A stretch of 64,000 nt of DNA from Streptomyces asoensis (GTDB lineage: Bacteria > Actinomycetota > Actinomycetes > Streptomycetales > Streptomycetaceae), in NCBI RefSeq assembly GCF_013085465.1, contig NZ_CP049838.1:2232001-2296000 (forward strand), written 5' to 3'. Position numbers and translations under genes: made by a program. Under the pieces are notes generated by a model, which did no database searches, was not told the origin of the DNA, and worked only from the letters and a program-made list of their open reading frames with translations. This document shows, piece by piece, positions 5,621-14,005 of the stretch (the stretch's first letter is position 1; every line of letters begins with the position of its first letter).

Positions 5621-8031
5621 GAGGGCTGCTCCGAGGGCGTGACGGCGGTCTTGCGCAGGCCGCGCTCGATGCGGTCGGCGAGGCCCTGGGCCTCGTTGCC
5701 GAGGCCCGCCTGGGCGGGGGCCGTGGTGGCGCCCGCCGCGGTGGCCACCGGGGCGGGCTGCGGGGTGTCCACCACGCGGCCGTCGGCCCAGCCGGAGACG
5801 GCGTAGACGACGACGGGGGCGTCGGTGAGGACGGAGACCGTCCAGGCGGCACGTTGCTTGTCGCCGAAGGCGGCGGCGACGGTGCCCTTCGCGGCGTACG
5901 GCCGGGGCATCAGATCGGTCCGCTCCGCCAGCTTCTCCTTGGTGAAGCGGGTGTCGAGCGAACGCATGGCGGCCGCGTCGGCCGTGGTGAACAGCAGACC
6001 GACGGTGGTCACATAGCTCTGGGTGGCGTCGGTGTAGGTGGCCCGCAGGAGCCGCTGGCAGCCGACCGGCGCGAGGGCCTTGAGCAGCAGCGGGTCGAAG
6101 GCGTCGGCGCAGCCGCCGTCCGGGGCGACGGCGATCCGCGTCCAGGTGCGGTCGGCGCCACCGGGACCGGCGCCCTGACCGTCGACCGTGGGCGGGAACA
6201 GCTGATCGACCGGCACGTTGTGCCACAGACCGCCGGCGGTGGTGTAGGTGCTGCGCTCGGCGGCGTCCGCAGAGTCCCCGACCAGCCAACTGCCGGTGAC
6301 CGCACCGCCGATGAGCCCCATGCCGAGGACGACACAGGCGGCGGCCGCGGCGACGCGTCCCCGTCGGCCGAAGGTCCGGGGCGTGTCCCTGTACACCTCG
6401 GGCCGCGCGAAGGTCACCACGGGACGGGTGGCACCGAGGGTGCCGCCCGGGGTCATGGGAGCGCTCCAGGAAAGGGACGGATCGGGGCCGCTCGCCACCC
6501 CCGGGCCGCCGTCGGTCCGCTGCGGAGTATCCGGCGCGGGGGGTGCGGCAGGGGCGGGCGGTACGACGAACTCGGGCTGCCGCACGGCCGCGCCGGGGCT
6601 CCACGCCGGCCCGTCGTCCGCCACCGCCGGGACCGCCCGGGACTCACCGCGCAGACCGTCCCCGGCGCCCTCCGCCTCCGTCTCCCGCCGACTCCGCCCG
6701 GGCGCGGGCACCCAGCTGCGGGGCAACGGCGACCAGGCACTGTCGGACGCGGACCCGGCCGAGGGGGCACCCGACGAGCCCGCGGGGCGGGAGGGTGGCG
6801 GCGGAACGACGGGACGGGACTGCGGCGGGGCAACGGGCCGGGAAGGCGGCGGCGGAACCGGGCGGGTACCCGAACCGGCGGGGTGAGTGCCCGAGCCCGT
6901 GGAGAAGAAGTCGCCCGCGGCGGCAGGCCGGGAGCCGCCCGAGCCGGTGGGGTACGCGCCCGAGCCCGCGGAAAAGAGGTCGCCCGAACCGGCGGGACGG
7001 GAACCGTCCGCGCCTGCGGGACGGGAGCTGCCAGGACCGGCAGGACGGGAACCGTCCGGACCGGCGGGACGCGAGCTCTCCCATCCGGCGGGACGACCGC
7101 CCTCGGAACCGGCGGGACGGGGAGCGTCCGAACCGGCGGGACGCGAGCTGCCCGGACCGGCGGGCCTGGAGCTCTCCCATCCGGCAGGACGGGAACCGTC
7201 CGGACCGGCGGGACGCGAGCTCTCCCATCCGGCGGGACGACCGCCCTCGGAACCGGCGGGACGGGGAGCGGAGTTGGCCCCGGGAGGGGGGCTCTCGGGA
7301 GCGGTGGGACGCGGGGGGCCGTCGCCGGAGGGTCGGGAGCCGTCGGGGCCGGTGGCCTCTCCGTCGGCGGGACGGGGGGCAGGCGTACCGGCGCGGGGGG
7401 TGGCGCCGCCCGGGCCCGCGGGACGGGAGTCCTCCGAGGAGGCGGGACGGGCGGGCCGGGGGGCGCGGCGGAAGTCGTGGGGCGGGGCCGGACGGGGGAC
7501 GTGGGGGGCGGCCGGGCGTTCCTCGGCTCGCGCGGGCGTCCCGGTGTCGTCGCGTCGTGGGGCCGGGGCGGGGCGGGCCGGCTGCGGCGGGATGTCCGGG
7601 AAACGGGCCGACGCGGGCGGCGGGGGCGGGGTCATGGCGTCCGTGTGCTGGGCCCGCAGGTCGGTGAAGCGGGGGGCGGTGCGGGCAAAAAGGGAATCCG
7701 TGCCCGAGGAGGGGAAGCCGTCCCCGGCCGTGCCCTCGCCCCGGGCGGCCGTCTGCGCTCCGGCCGAGCCGGGAGTCACCCCACGTGTGGCCTCCCGCTC
7801 AGCCGGCTGCTGCGGCGCGGCGGGCTCCTGCGGCTCCGCTTCGGGGGTCGCCCGGCGCGCGGGATCGCCTTCCGGCCGCTCGGCGGAGGCCCGGCGGGTG
7901 CTCTCCCGGTCCGTCGGGGCCGTCGGGGGCTGGGACGGGCGGGGCGGGGTGGCCGGGCGGGGCGGGACACCGGGGTGGGGCGGCACGTCGGGGCGCGGGG
8001 GGACCGAGGCGCGGCGTGCTTCCGTACTCAT
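5617..8031 (-). CDS. Repeat-rich single-pass membrane protein coupled to mycosin
   Basis: The 804-residue protein begins MSTEARRASVPPRP. It has a roughly 550-residue cytoplasmic-side region of extreme Pro/Ala/Arg/Ser/Gly composition, with repeats of the type SRPAGPDGSRPAGWES. One transmembrane helix (about 557-578, VAAAAACVVLGMGLIGGAV) and an extracellular domain of about 225 residues follow, containing RTWTRIAVAPDGGCADAFDP. The ATG at 8031 is chosen because the coding character and the PPRPxVPP pattern start there; a GGGGGG tract lies just upstream. The gene overlaps the mycosin gene by 4 nt. I do not recognise a named family. The domain order suggests a membrane partner or substrate-presenting protein for the protease. 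The repeats are also exact at DNA level (7037-7270). Confidence 0.8.
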   Translation of the reverse strand: MSTEARRASVPPRPDVPPHPGVPPRPATPPRPSQPPTAPTDRESTRRASAERPEGDPARRATPEAEPQEPAAPQQPAEREATRGVTPGSAGAQTAARGEGTAGDGFPSSGTDSLFARTAPRFTDLRAQHTDAMTPPPPPASARFPDIPPQPARPAPAPRRDDTGTPARAEERPAAPHVPRPAPPHDFRRAPRPARPASSEDSRPAGPGGATPRAGTPAPRPADGEATGPDGSRPSGDGPPRPTAPESPPPGANSAPRPAGSEGGRPAGWESSRPAGPDGSRPAGWESSRPAGPGSSRPAGSDAPRPAGSEGGRPAGWESSRPAGPDGSRPAGPGSSRPAGADGSRPAGSGDLFSAGSGAYPTGSGGSRPAAAGDFFSTGSGTHPAGSGTRPVPPPPSRPVAPPQSRPVVPPPPSRPAGSSGAPSAGSASDSAWSPLPRSWVPAPGRSRRETEAEGAGDGLRGESRAVPAVADDGPAWSPGAAVRQPEFVVPPAPAAPPAPDTPQRTDGGPGVASGPDPSLSWSAPMTPGGTLGATRPVVTFARPEVYRDTPRTFGRRGRVAAAAACVVLGMGLIGGAVTGSWLVGDSADAAERSTYTTAGGLWHNVPVDQLFPPTVDGQGAGPGGADRTWTRIAVAPDGGCADAFDPLLLKALAPVGCQRLLRATYTDATQSYVTTVGLLFTTADAAAMRSLDTRFTKEKLAERTDLMPRPYAAKGTVAAAFGDKQRAAWTVSVLTDAPVVVYAVSGWADGRVVDTPQPAPVATAAGATTAPAQAGLGNEAQGLADRIERGLRKTAVTPSEQPS
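7037..7270. repeat. Exact 90-bp direct repeat, two copies
   Basis: Positions 7037-7126 and 7181-7270 are identical over 90 bp, offset by 144 bp (48 codons). Both lie inside the Pro/Ser-rich region of the membrane protein. Many shorter GGCGGGACGGGA-type units surround them. The period preserves the reading frame, so length variation between strains is expected. Confidence 0.9.
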
Positions 8032-8311
8032 GCGCCCCCCGTTTCCTCGTCCCCGGGCCGTCGTTCTGTACGCGGGCGGTCGGTCTCGTGCCCGGGCGGC
8101 CCGGCGCGGACGCGGCAGTCCGCTCTGGGCACGCATACCCGCACGGACGGACCGGCATCCCGACACGGTTGCCCGGCCGGAGCCGTCCTCCGTGCGTGCG
8201 CGTCACTCTACGGCTTGTCGCCGGGCGAACGGGAACCAGTCCGCGACGCCCGGGGCTTCTGCCCGGAACGTCCCCCTACCCTGCGGTAATCCAGTCTGGC
8301 AGGCTTCGTTC

Positions 8312-9514
8312 ATGACTGCGCGCGCCGCCGACCGGGCCCGTTACGACCGGGCCACCGCCCATCTCGACGCCCCTCTCGCCCTCGTGGACCTGGACGCCTT
8401 CGACGCCAACGCCGAGGACCTGGTCCGCCGGGCCGGCGGCAAGCCGATCCGTGTCGCCAGCAAATCCGTACGCTGCCGGACGCTGCTGGAACGCGTCCTG
8501 GCGAAGGACGGCTTCGCCGGCATCATGTCGTTCACCCTCGCCGAGTCCCTGTGGCTGGCCCGGTCCGGGTTCGAGGACATCCTCCTCGCCTACCCGTCGG
8601 CCGACCGCACCGCCTTCGCCGAACTGGCCGCCGACCCCAAGCTCGCCGCCGCCGTCACCGTCATGGTCGACGACGTCTCCCAGCTCGATCTCATCGACGG
8701 CGCGCGCGGCGAAGGGCGCGAAGTCATCCGGGTCTGCCTGGAGTTGGACACCGCGCTGAAGCTGCTCGGCGGCCGGGTCCGGGTCGGCGCCCTGCGCTCG
8801 CCGCTGCACTCCCCCGCCCAGGTCGCCGACGTGGCGAGGGCGGTCGCCCGGCGGCCCGGTTTCAAGCTCGTGGGGATCATGGCCTACGAGGGGCACATCG
8901 CCGGGGTCGGCGACGCCGTCGCCGGGCGGCCCTTCCGGTCCCGGGCCATCCGCCTGATGCAGGCCACCGCCCGGCGCGAGCTCGCCGAGCGCCGCGCCGC
9001 GGTCGTGCGCGCGGTGCGGGCCGTCGTACCGGATCTGGAGTACGTCAACGGCGGCGGCACCGGCAGTGTGCAGCACACCGCCGCCGAGGACGCGGTCACC
9101 GAGATCGCGGCCGGGTCGGGACTGTACGTGCCGCGTCTGTTCGACAACTACACGTCCTTCAGCGGCCGTCCGGCGGCTCTGTTCGCCCAGCCCGTCGTCC
9201 GGCGGCCGGGCGTGGGGATCGTGACCGTCCTCGGCGGCGGGTATCCCGCGTCCGGTGCCGCGGGGCCCGACCGGCTGCCCGTGCCGTACCTGCCGGAAGG
9301 GCTGCGTTACGACCCCCAGGAGGGGCCGGGCGAGGTGCAGACGCCGCTGCTCGGCTCCCCCGCCGACGATCTGCTGATCGGCGACAAGGTGTGGTTCCGG
9401 CACGCGAAGGCCGGTGAGCTGTGCGAGCGGTTCGACGTGCTGCACCTCGTCGAGGGGGACGCGGTGACGGCGACCGTGCCGACCTACCGGGGTGAGGGAC
9501 AGACCTTCCTCTAG
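8312..9514 (+). CDS. PLP-dependent alanine racemase-fold amino acid aldolase/deaminase
   Basis: The 400-residue cytoplasmic enzyme is of the fold-type III PLP class, annotated as D-threonine aldolase or D-serine dehydratase-like (amino acid deaminase/aldolase). The PLP Lys is Lys51 in RVASKSVR, preceded by the strand LALVDLDAFDAN. A GIMAYEGHIAG segment and VNGGGTGSVQ (phosphate-binding region) follow. The C-terminal beta domain has LLIGDKVWFRHAKAGEL. The substrate cannot be read from sequence. ATG 8312 is the first codon of homologous sequence. The 280-bp gap upstream of it (8032-8311) separates it from the divergent repeat protein and shows no gene. It converges on the SDR gene. Confidence 0.85.
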   Translation: MTARAADRARYDRATAHLDAPLALVDLDAFDANAEDLVRRAGGKPIRVASKSVRCRTLLERVLAKDGFAGIMSFTLAESLWLARSGFEDILLAYPSADRTAFAELAADPKLAAAVTVMVDDVSQLDLIDGARGEGREVIRVCLELDTALKLLGGRVRVGALRSPLHSPAQVADVARAVARRPGFKLVGIMAYEGHIAGVGDAVAGRPFRSRAIRLMQATARRELAERRAAVVRAVRAVVPDLEYVNGGGTGSVQHTAAEDAVTEIAAGSGLYVPRLFDNYTSFSGRPAALFAQPVVRRPGVGIVTVLGGGYPASGAAGPDRLPVPYLPEGLRYDPQEGPGEVQTPLLGSPADDLLIGDKVWFRHAKAGELCERFDVLHLVEGDAVTATVPTYRGEGQTFL

Positions 9515-9534
9515 GCCGGCCGGCGCGAGGCGTC

Positions 9535-10326
9535 CTAGAGCGGGGTGACGTACGCCCCGGAGATCCCGCCGTCCACCAGGAAGTCGGAGGCGTTGACGAA
9601 GGAGGAGTCGTCGCTGGCCAGGAAGGCGACGGCGGCGGCGATCTCCTCGGCCTCGGCGAACCGGCCGACGGGAATGTGGACCAGCCGGCGGGCGGCCCGC
9701 TCCGGGTCCTTGGCGAACAGCTCCTGGAGCAGCGGGGTGTTGACCGGCCCCGGGCAGAGGGCGTTCACGCGGATGCCCTCCCGCGCGAACTGCACGCCCA
9801 GCTCACGGGACATGGCGAGGACGCCGCCCTTGGACGCCGTGTACGAGATCTGCGAGGTGGCGGCGCCCATCCGGGCCACGAAGGACGCCGTGTTGATGAT
9901 GGAGCCCCTGCCCTGGCGCCGCATGTAGGGGATCGCGGCCTTGCAGCACAGGTAGACGGAGGTCAGGTTGACCTCCTGGACGCGCTTCCAGGCCTCGAGG
10001 CCGGTCTCCAGGATGGAGTCGTCGTCGGGCGGGGAGATGCCGGCGTTGTTGAAGGCGATGTCGACGCTGCCGTAGGTGTCGTAGGCGGCCTGGAACAGTG
10101 CCTCGACCTGCTCGGGGTCGGTGACGTCGACCTTCACGAAGGTGCCGCCGACCTCCTCGGCGGCGGCCTTGCCGCGGGTCTCGTCGACATCGCCGCAGAC
10201 GACGTGCGCGCCCTCGGAGGCGAGCCGGCGCGCGGTGGCGAGGCCGATGCCGCTGCCGGCTCCGGTGATGACTGCGGTGCGGCCGACCAGACGGCGGCAG
10301 ATGATCTCGTCAGGCGATGCGGTCAC
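9535..10326 (-). CDS. SDR-family oxidoreductase in gamma-glutamyl amine operon
   Basis: A classical short-chain dehydrogenase of 263 residues. It has TGAGSGIG (21-28) for NAD(P), NNAG (93-96) and the catalytic Ser148/Tyr162/Lys166 (SYTASKGG). A C-terminal VDGG motif is present. The GTG start overlaps the aldehyde dehydrogenase stop (GTGA, 4 nt), so the two are co-translated. By position in the GlnA4 cluster it should oxidise the alcohol of a gamma-glutamylated amino alcohol (for example gamma-glutamylethanolamide) to the aldehyde. That role is an inference from context, not from residues. Confidence 0.88.
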   Translation of the reverse strand: MTASPDEIICRRLVGRTAVITGAGSGIGLATARRLASEGAHVVCGDVDETRGKAAAEEVGGTFVKVDVTDPEQVEALFQAAYDTYGSVDIAFNNAGISPPDDDSILETGLEAWKRVQEVNLTSVYLCCKAAIPYMRRQGRGSIINTASFVARMGAATSQISYTASKGGVLAMSRELGVQFAREGIRVNALCPGPVNTPLLQELFAKDPERAARRLVHIPVGRFAEAEEIAAAVAFLASDDSSFVNASDFLVDGGISGAYVTPL

Positions 10327-11723
10327 TGTGCGGGGCCCTCCGTGCTGATGAAGACGTTCTTGGTTTCGGTGAAGGCGGTCAGGGCGTCCGGACCCAGTTC
10401 ACGGCCGACGCCGGACTGCTTGTAGCCGCCGAAGGGGGTCCAGTAGCGGACGCTGGAGTGGGAGTTGACGGACAGGTTGCCGGCCCGGACGGCCTGGGAG
10501 ACGCGCAGCGCCCGGCCGACGTCCCGGGTCCAGATGGAGCCGGAGAGGCCGTAGGGGGTGTCGTCGGCGAGCCGGATCGCGTCCGCCTCGTCGGTGAAGG
10601 GGAGCAGTACGGCGACGGGGCCGAAGATCTCCTCGCGGGCGGCGGGCGAGTCGGGCGCGACGCCGGTGAGAACGGTCGGCGGGAACCAGAAGCCGGGGCC
10701 GTCGGGTGCGGTGCCGCGCAGTGCCTCGGCGTCGTCCGGGACGAACGACCGTACGCGGTCCACCTGTTGCCGGGAGATCAGCGGGCCCATCCGGGTCTTC
10801 TCGTCGGCCGGGTCGCCGACCGTGACGGCGGCCAGTTCCCGCGCCAGGTGGTCGGCCACCTCCTCGTAGACCGATTCCTGGACGAGGACGCGGGTGCGGG
10901 CGCAGCAGTCCTGGCCGGAGTTGTCGAGGAAGGAGAACGGGTCGACCGCGGCCTTCAGGTCGGCGTCCGCGAAGACGATGTTGGGGCTCTTGCCGCCGAG
11001 TTCCAGGGTGACCGGCTTGACCTGCCGGGCGCAGCGCTCCATGACCTCACGGCCGGTGCGGGTGGAGCCCGTGAACACGATCTTCGCCACGCCCGGGTGG
11101 TCGACGAGTGCGCGGCCGGCGACGGCTCCATGGCCGGGCAGTACCTGGAACAGGTGCTCCGACAGGCCGGCCTCCAGGGCCAGTTCGGCCAGGCGCAGGG
11201 CGGTGAGCGGGGTGGTCTCGGCGGGCTTGAGGACGACGGCGTTGCCTGCCGCGAGGGCCGGGAAGGAGCCCCAGGCGGCGATGGGCATCGGGAAGTTCCA
11301 GGGGGCGATCACCCCGACCACGCCCAGCGGCTCCTGGAAGGTGACGTTCCAGCCGCCGGGTACGGGGATCTGGCGGCCCAGGAGGCGTTCGACGCCGCCG
11401 GCCGCGTACAGGAGCAGGTCGCGGGCGTTGCCGGCCTCCCAGCGGGCGTTCCCGAGGAGGTGGCCGGCCTCGCGGACCTCGAGGAGCGCCAGTTCCTCGA
11501 CGTGTGCGTCGACGACGTCGGCGAAGCGGCGCAGCAGCCGGGCCCGGTCGGCCGGGGCGGCGGCCGCCCAGGCCTTCTGGGCGGTGCTCGCGCGGGCGAC
11601 CGCGCGGTCCACGTCGGCCGCGTCGGCGGCCGGGACGGTGGCGACGATCTCCTCGGTGGCCGGGTTGAGAACGATCAGCTCGTGCGCAAGCGACTGCGGG
11701 TCGGACAGGGCGGGACCGGACAA
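10323..11723 (-). CDS. Aldehyde dehydrogenase in gamma-glutamyl amine operon
   Basis: An NAD(P)-dependent aldehyde dehydrogenase of 466 residues. It has Asn143 (PWNFP), LKPAETTP, FTGST for cofactor, Glu241 (LELGGKSPN), catalytic Cys273 (GQDCCAR) and the C-terminal PFGGYKQSG. A TTG start at 11723 is chosen because GAAAGG lies 7 nt upstream; the in-frame GTG at 11750 has no ribosome-binding site. It is 38 bp downstream of the glutamine synthetase-like gene and overlaps the SDR gene. The expected role is oxidation of a gamma-glutamyl aldehyde to the acid, before release of glutamate by the amidohydrolase encoded at 14006. Confidence 0.9.
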   Translation of the reverse strand: MSGPALSDPQSLAHELIVLNPATEEIVATVPAADAADVDRAVARASTAQKAWAAAAPADRARLLRRFADVVDAHVEELALLEVREAGHLLGNARWEAGNARDLLLYAAGGVERLLGRQIPVPGGWNVTFQEPLGVVGVIAPWNFPMPIAAWGSFPALAAGNAVVLKPAETTPLTALRLAELALEAGLSEHLFQVLPGHGAVAGRALVDHPGVAKIVFTGSTRTGREVMERCARQVKPVTLELGGKSPNIVFADADLKAAVDPFSFLDNSGQDCCARTRVLVQESVYEEVADHLARELAAVTVGDPADEKTRMGPLISRQQVDRVRSFVPDDAEALRGTAPDGPGFWFPPTVLTGVAPDSPAAREEIFGPVAVLLPFTDEADAIRLADDTPYGLSGSIWTRDVGRALRVSQAVRAGNLSVNSHSSVRYWTPFGGYKQSGVGRELGPDALTAFTETKNVFISTEGPAQ

Positions 11724-11761
11724 GGAAGGGCCTTTCGCGGGCGGGTGCACGGGCGGGTGCG

Positions 11762-13126
11762 TCAGAGACGTTCGAAGGAGCGGCGCAGCTCCCAGTCGGT
11801 GACCGCCGCGTCGAAGGCCTCCAGCTCGACGCGTGCCATGTTGCGGTAGTGCGCCACGACCTCCTCGCCGAACGCGGCCAGCGCGATCGGGCTGTTCGCC
11901 CAGAGTTCGGCGGCCTCGCGGAGGGTGGTCGGCACGTGTGCGTACTCGGCGGTGTAGGCGTTGCCGGGACAGGCCTCGGGCAGCTCCAGCTTCTGTTCGA
12001 TGCCGTACAGGCCGGCCGCGACCAGGCCCGCGACCGCGAGGTGGGGGTTGACGTCGCCGCCGGGCAGTCGGTTCTCGAAGCGCATCGAGCGGCCGTGGCC
12101 GACGACGCGGAGGGAGCAGGTGCGGTTGTCGTATCCCCAGGCGACGGCGGTCGGGGCGAAGGAGCCCGGCTGGAACCGCTTGTAGGAGTTGATGTTGGGG
12201 GCGTAGAGGAGGGAGAAGTCGCGCAGGGCGGCGAGCTGTCCGGCGAGGAAGTGCCGCATGACGTCGGACATCCCCCCTTCCCCGTCACCGGCCATGACGT
12301 TGGTGCCGTCGGCGTCGGTGAGCGAGAGGTGGATGTGGCAGGAGTTGCCCTCGCGCTCGTTGTACTTGGCCATGAAGGTCAGCGAGACGCCCTCCTGGGC
12401 GGCGATCTCCTTGGCGCCGGTCTTGTAGATCGCGTGCTGGTCGCAGGTGACCAGGGCCTCGTCGTAGCGGAAGGCGATCTCGTGCTGGCCGGGGTTGCAC
12501 TCGCCCTTGGCGGACTCGACGGTGAGTCCGGCGCCGGCCATCTCGTTGCGGATGCGGCGCAGGAGTGGCTCGACCCGGCCGGTGCCGAGCACCGAGTAGT
12601 CGACGTTGTACTGGTTGACCGGGGTGAGGCCGCGGTAGTTCGCGTCCCAGGCGGCCTCGTAGCTGTCCTTGAAGACGATGAACTCCAGCTCGGTGCCGAC
12701 CTGGGCGGTGAAACCGTGCCCGGCGAGGCGCTCCAGCTGGCGGCGCAGAATCTGGCGCGGCGCGGCGACCACGGGCGAGCCGTCGTTCCAGGCCAGGTCG
12801 GCGATGAGCAGGGCGGTACCGGCGTTCCAGGGCACGCGGCGCAGGGTCGACAGGTCGGGCCGCATGGCGAAGTCGCCGTAGCCGCGCTCCCAGGAGGACA
12901 TGGCGTACCCGTCGACGGTGTTCATCTCCGTGTCGACGGCGAGGAGGTAGTTGCAGCCCTCGGTGCCGTGCTGGAGGACCTCGTCGAGGAAGAATCCGGC
13001 GGCGAACCGCTTGCCCTGGAGACGCCCTTGCATATCGGGGAAGGCCAGGACGACAGTGTCGATCTCACCGCTCGCGACGTGAGCGTGCAGCTCTTCGACA
13101 CTGAGCGGGGGTGTGCGGTCTGCCAC
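11762..13126 (-). CDS. glnA4: Glutamine synthetase-like gamma-glutamylamide synthetase (GlnA4 type)
   Basis: The 454-residue GS-family ligase has the beta-grasp N-domain and the catalytic domain: GTELEFIVF (metal Glu), ECNPGQHEI, NSCHIHLSL (ammonium/ATP loop region), INSYKRFQPGSFAP and NRTCSLRVVGHG. The overall length and flanking dehydrogenases match S. coelicolor GlnA4, reported to glutamylate ethanolamine rather than ammonia. GTG 13126 is chosen because AAGGAGG lies 7 nt before it; an upstream in-frame extension to 13186 is acidic and poorly conserved. It is divergent from the FadR-type regulator, with a candidate operator at 13189-13208. Substrate specificity is inferred from orthology of the cluster. 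Confidence 0.88.
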   Translation of the reverse strand: MADRTPPLSVEELHAHVASGEIDTVVLAFPDMQGRLQGKRFAAGFFLDEVLQHGTEGCNYLLAVDTEMNTVDGYAMSSWERGYGDFAMRPDLSTLRRVPWNAGTALLIADLAWNDGSPVVAAPRQILRRQLERLAGHGFTAQVGTELEFIVFKDSYEAAWDANYRGLTPVNQYNVDYSVLGTGRVEPLLRRIRNEMAGAGLTVESAKGECNPGQHEIAFRYDEALVTCDQHAIYKTGAKEIAAQEGVSLTFMAKYNEREGNSCHIHLSLTDADGTNVMAGDGEGGMSDVMRHFLAGQLAALRDFSLLYAPNINSYKRFQPGSFAPTAVAWGYDNRTCSLRVVGHGRSMRFENRLPGGDVNPHLAVAGLVAAGLYGIEQKLELPEACPGNAYTAEYAHVPTTLREAAELWANSPIALAAFGEEVVAHYRNMARVELEAFDAAVTDWELRRSFERL

Positions 13127-13188
13127 GGGAGGGCCTCCTTCGGCTTCCCCGGCTCCTTCGTCTTCTTCGGGCGGGCCGGGAGCCATAA

Positions 13189-13208
13189 GGTATTGCGGAG
13201 AACCATTG
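13189..13208. promoter_or_regulatory. Candidate operator A of the FadR/GntR regulator
   Basis: Pattern GGTAT-N9-CCATTG in the glnA4/regulator intergenic region. The same pattern with the same spacing occurs at 13969-13988, before the amidohydrolase gene. Two hits flanking the regulator gene suggest a shared binding site. Confidence 0.5.
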
Positions 13209-13230
13209 CTTGGGAAGGGGGCACGGCCAG

Positions 13231-13965
13231 ATGTCGGTGGACGCTGACGGCGGACCGGACGACCGGCTGACGCCGGTACTGCGGCCGGTGCGGGCCGGGA
13301 ACGGCTTCGAGGAGGCGCTGGAGCAGATTCTCCAGGTGGTGCGGCTGGGCCTGGTACCGGGCGGCGAACGGCTGCCGGCCGAGCGGGACCTGGCGGAGCG
13401 GCTCGGGATCAGCCGGGTGACGCTGCGCGAGGTGCTGAAGGTCCTCCAGGACCAGGGCCTGGTCGAGTCCCGCCGGGGCCGCTACGGCGGAACGTTTGTG
13501 CTGCCGCGTACGGACGCCGGCGGCGAGGACGAGCTGCGGCGGCGGATCGCGGAGGTCGACATCGAGGACGTGCTGCGCTTCCGCGAGGTGCTCGAGGTAG
13601 GCGCGGCGGGCCTGTGCGCGACGCACGGGCTCACGGACGAGCAGGCGGAGCGCCTGCGCGAGGCGCTGGCCCGCACGGCGGACGCGCCGCTGGCCGACTA
13701 CCGCCGACTGGACACGATGCTCCACCTCACCCTGGCCGAGCTGTGCGGCTCGCCCTCGCTGACCGCGCAGTACGCGGCGGTCCGGGCCACGGTGAACGAC
13801 CTGCTCGACTGCATCCCGCTCCTGGTGCGCAACCTGGAGCACTCGCAGCGGCAGCACCTCGCGCTGGTCGAGGCGGTGCTGGACGGGGACGCGGACGGGG
13901 CGCGGGAGATGATGCGGGAGCACTGCGCGGGGACGGCGGCCCTGCTCAGGGGCTTCCTGACGTGA
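13231..13965 (+). CDS. FadR-subfamily GntR regulator (EpuRII-like)
   Basis: A 244-residue repressor-type protein. Its N-terminal winged HTH (ERLPAERDLAERLGISRVTLREVLKVLQDQGLVE) precedes an all-helical FCD effector domain with candidate metal or ligand residues in VLRFREVLEVGA, LDTMLHLTLAE and REHCAGTAALL. Divergent from glnA4 and just upstream of the amidohydrolase, it occupies the position of S. coelicolor EpuRII, a regulator of polyamine/ethanolamine utilisation. ATG 13231 is taken, with AAGGGGG about 9 nt upstream. Candidate operators lie on both sides of the gene. Confidence 0.87.
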   Translation: MSVDADGGPDDRLTPVLRPVRAGNGFEEALEQILQVVRLGLVPGGERLPAERDLAERLGISRVTLREVLKVLQDQGLVESRRGRYGGTFVLPRTDAGGEDELRRRIAEVDIEDVLRFREVLEVGAAGLCATHGLTDEQAERLREALARTADAPLADYRRLDTMLHLTLAELCGSPSLTAQYAAVRATVNDLLDCIPLLVRNLEHSQRQHLALVEAVLDGDADGAREMMREHCAGTAALLRGFLT

Positions 13966-13968
13966 AAT

Positions 13969-13988
13969 GGTATGGATACGGTCCATTG
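13969..13988. promoter_or_regulatory. Candidate operator B of the FadR/GntR regulator
   Basis: GGTAT-N9-CCATTG directly after the regulator stop and 17 bp before the amidohydrolase start codon. An AATGG/CCATT dyad surrounds it. It matches site A at 13189-13208. Confidence 0.5.
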
Positions 13989-14005
13989 TGGGAGTGGGAG
14001 GGCAC

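Noticed and set aside
6880..7300. CRISPR-like or VNTR array
   Set aside because: The units are imperfect, in frame and code for Pro/Ser repeats. There are no spacers of constant length and no cas genes.
4412..8031. An ESX/type VII secretion locus
   Set aside because: Only a mycosin-like protease and a membrane protein are present; no EccB, EccC, EccD or WXG100 genes occur in the window.
8287..8311. Extension of the racemase frame upstream to 6887
   Set aside because: The upstream part is antisense to the repeat-rich membrane protein. The PLP enzyme begins at ATG 8312.
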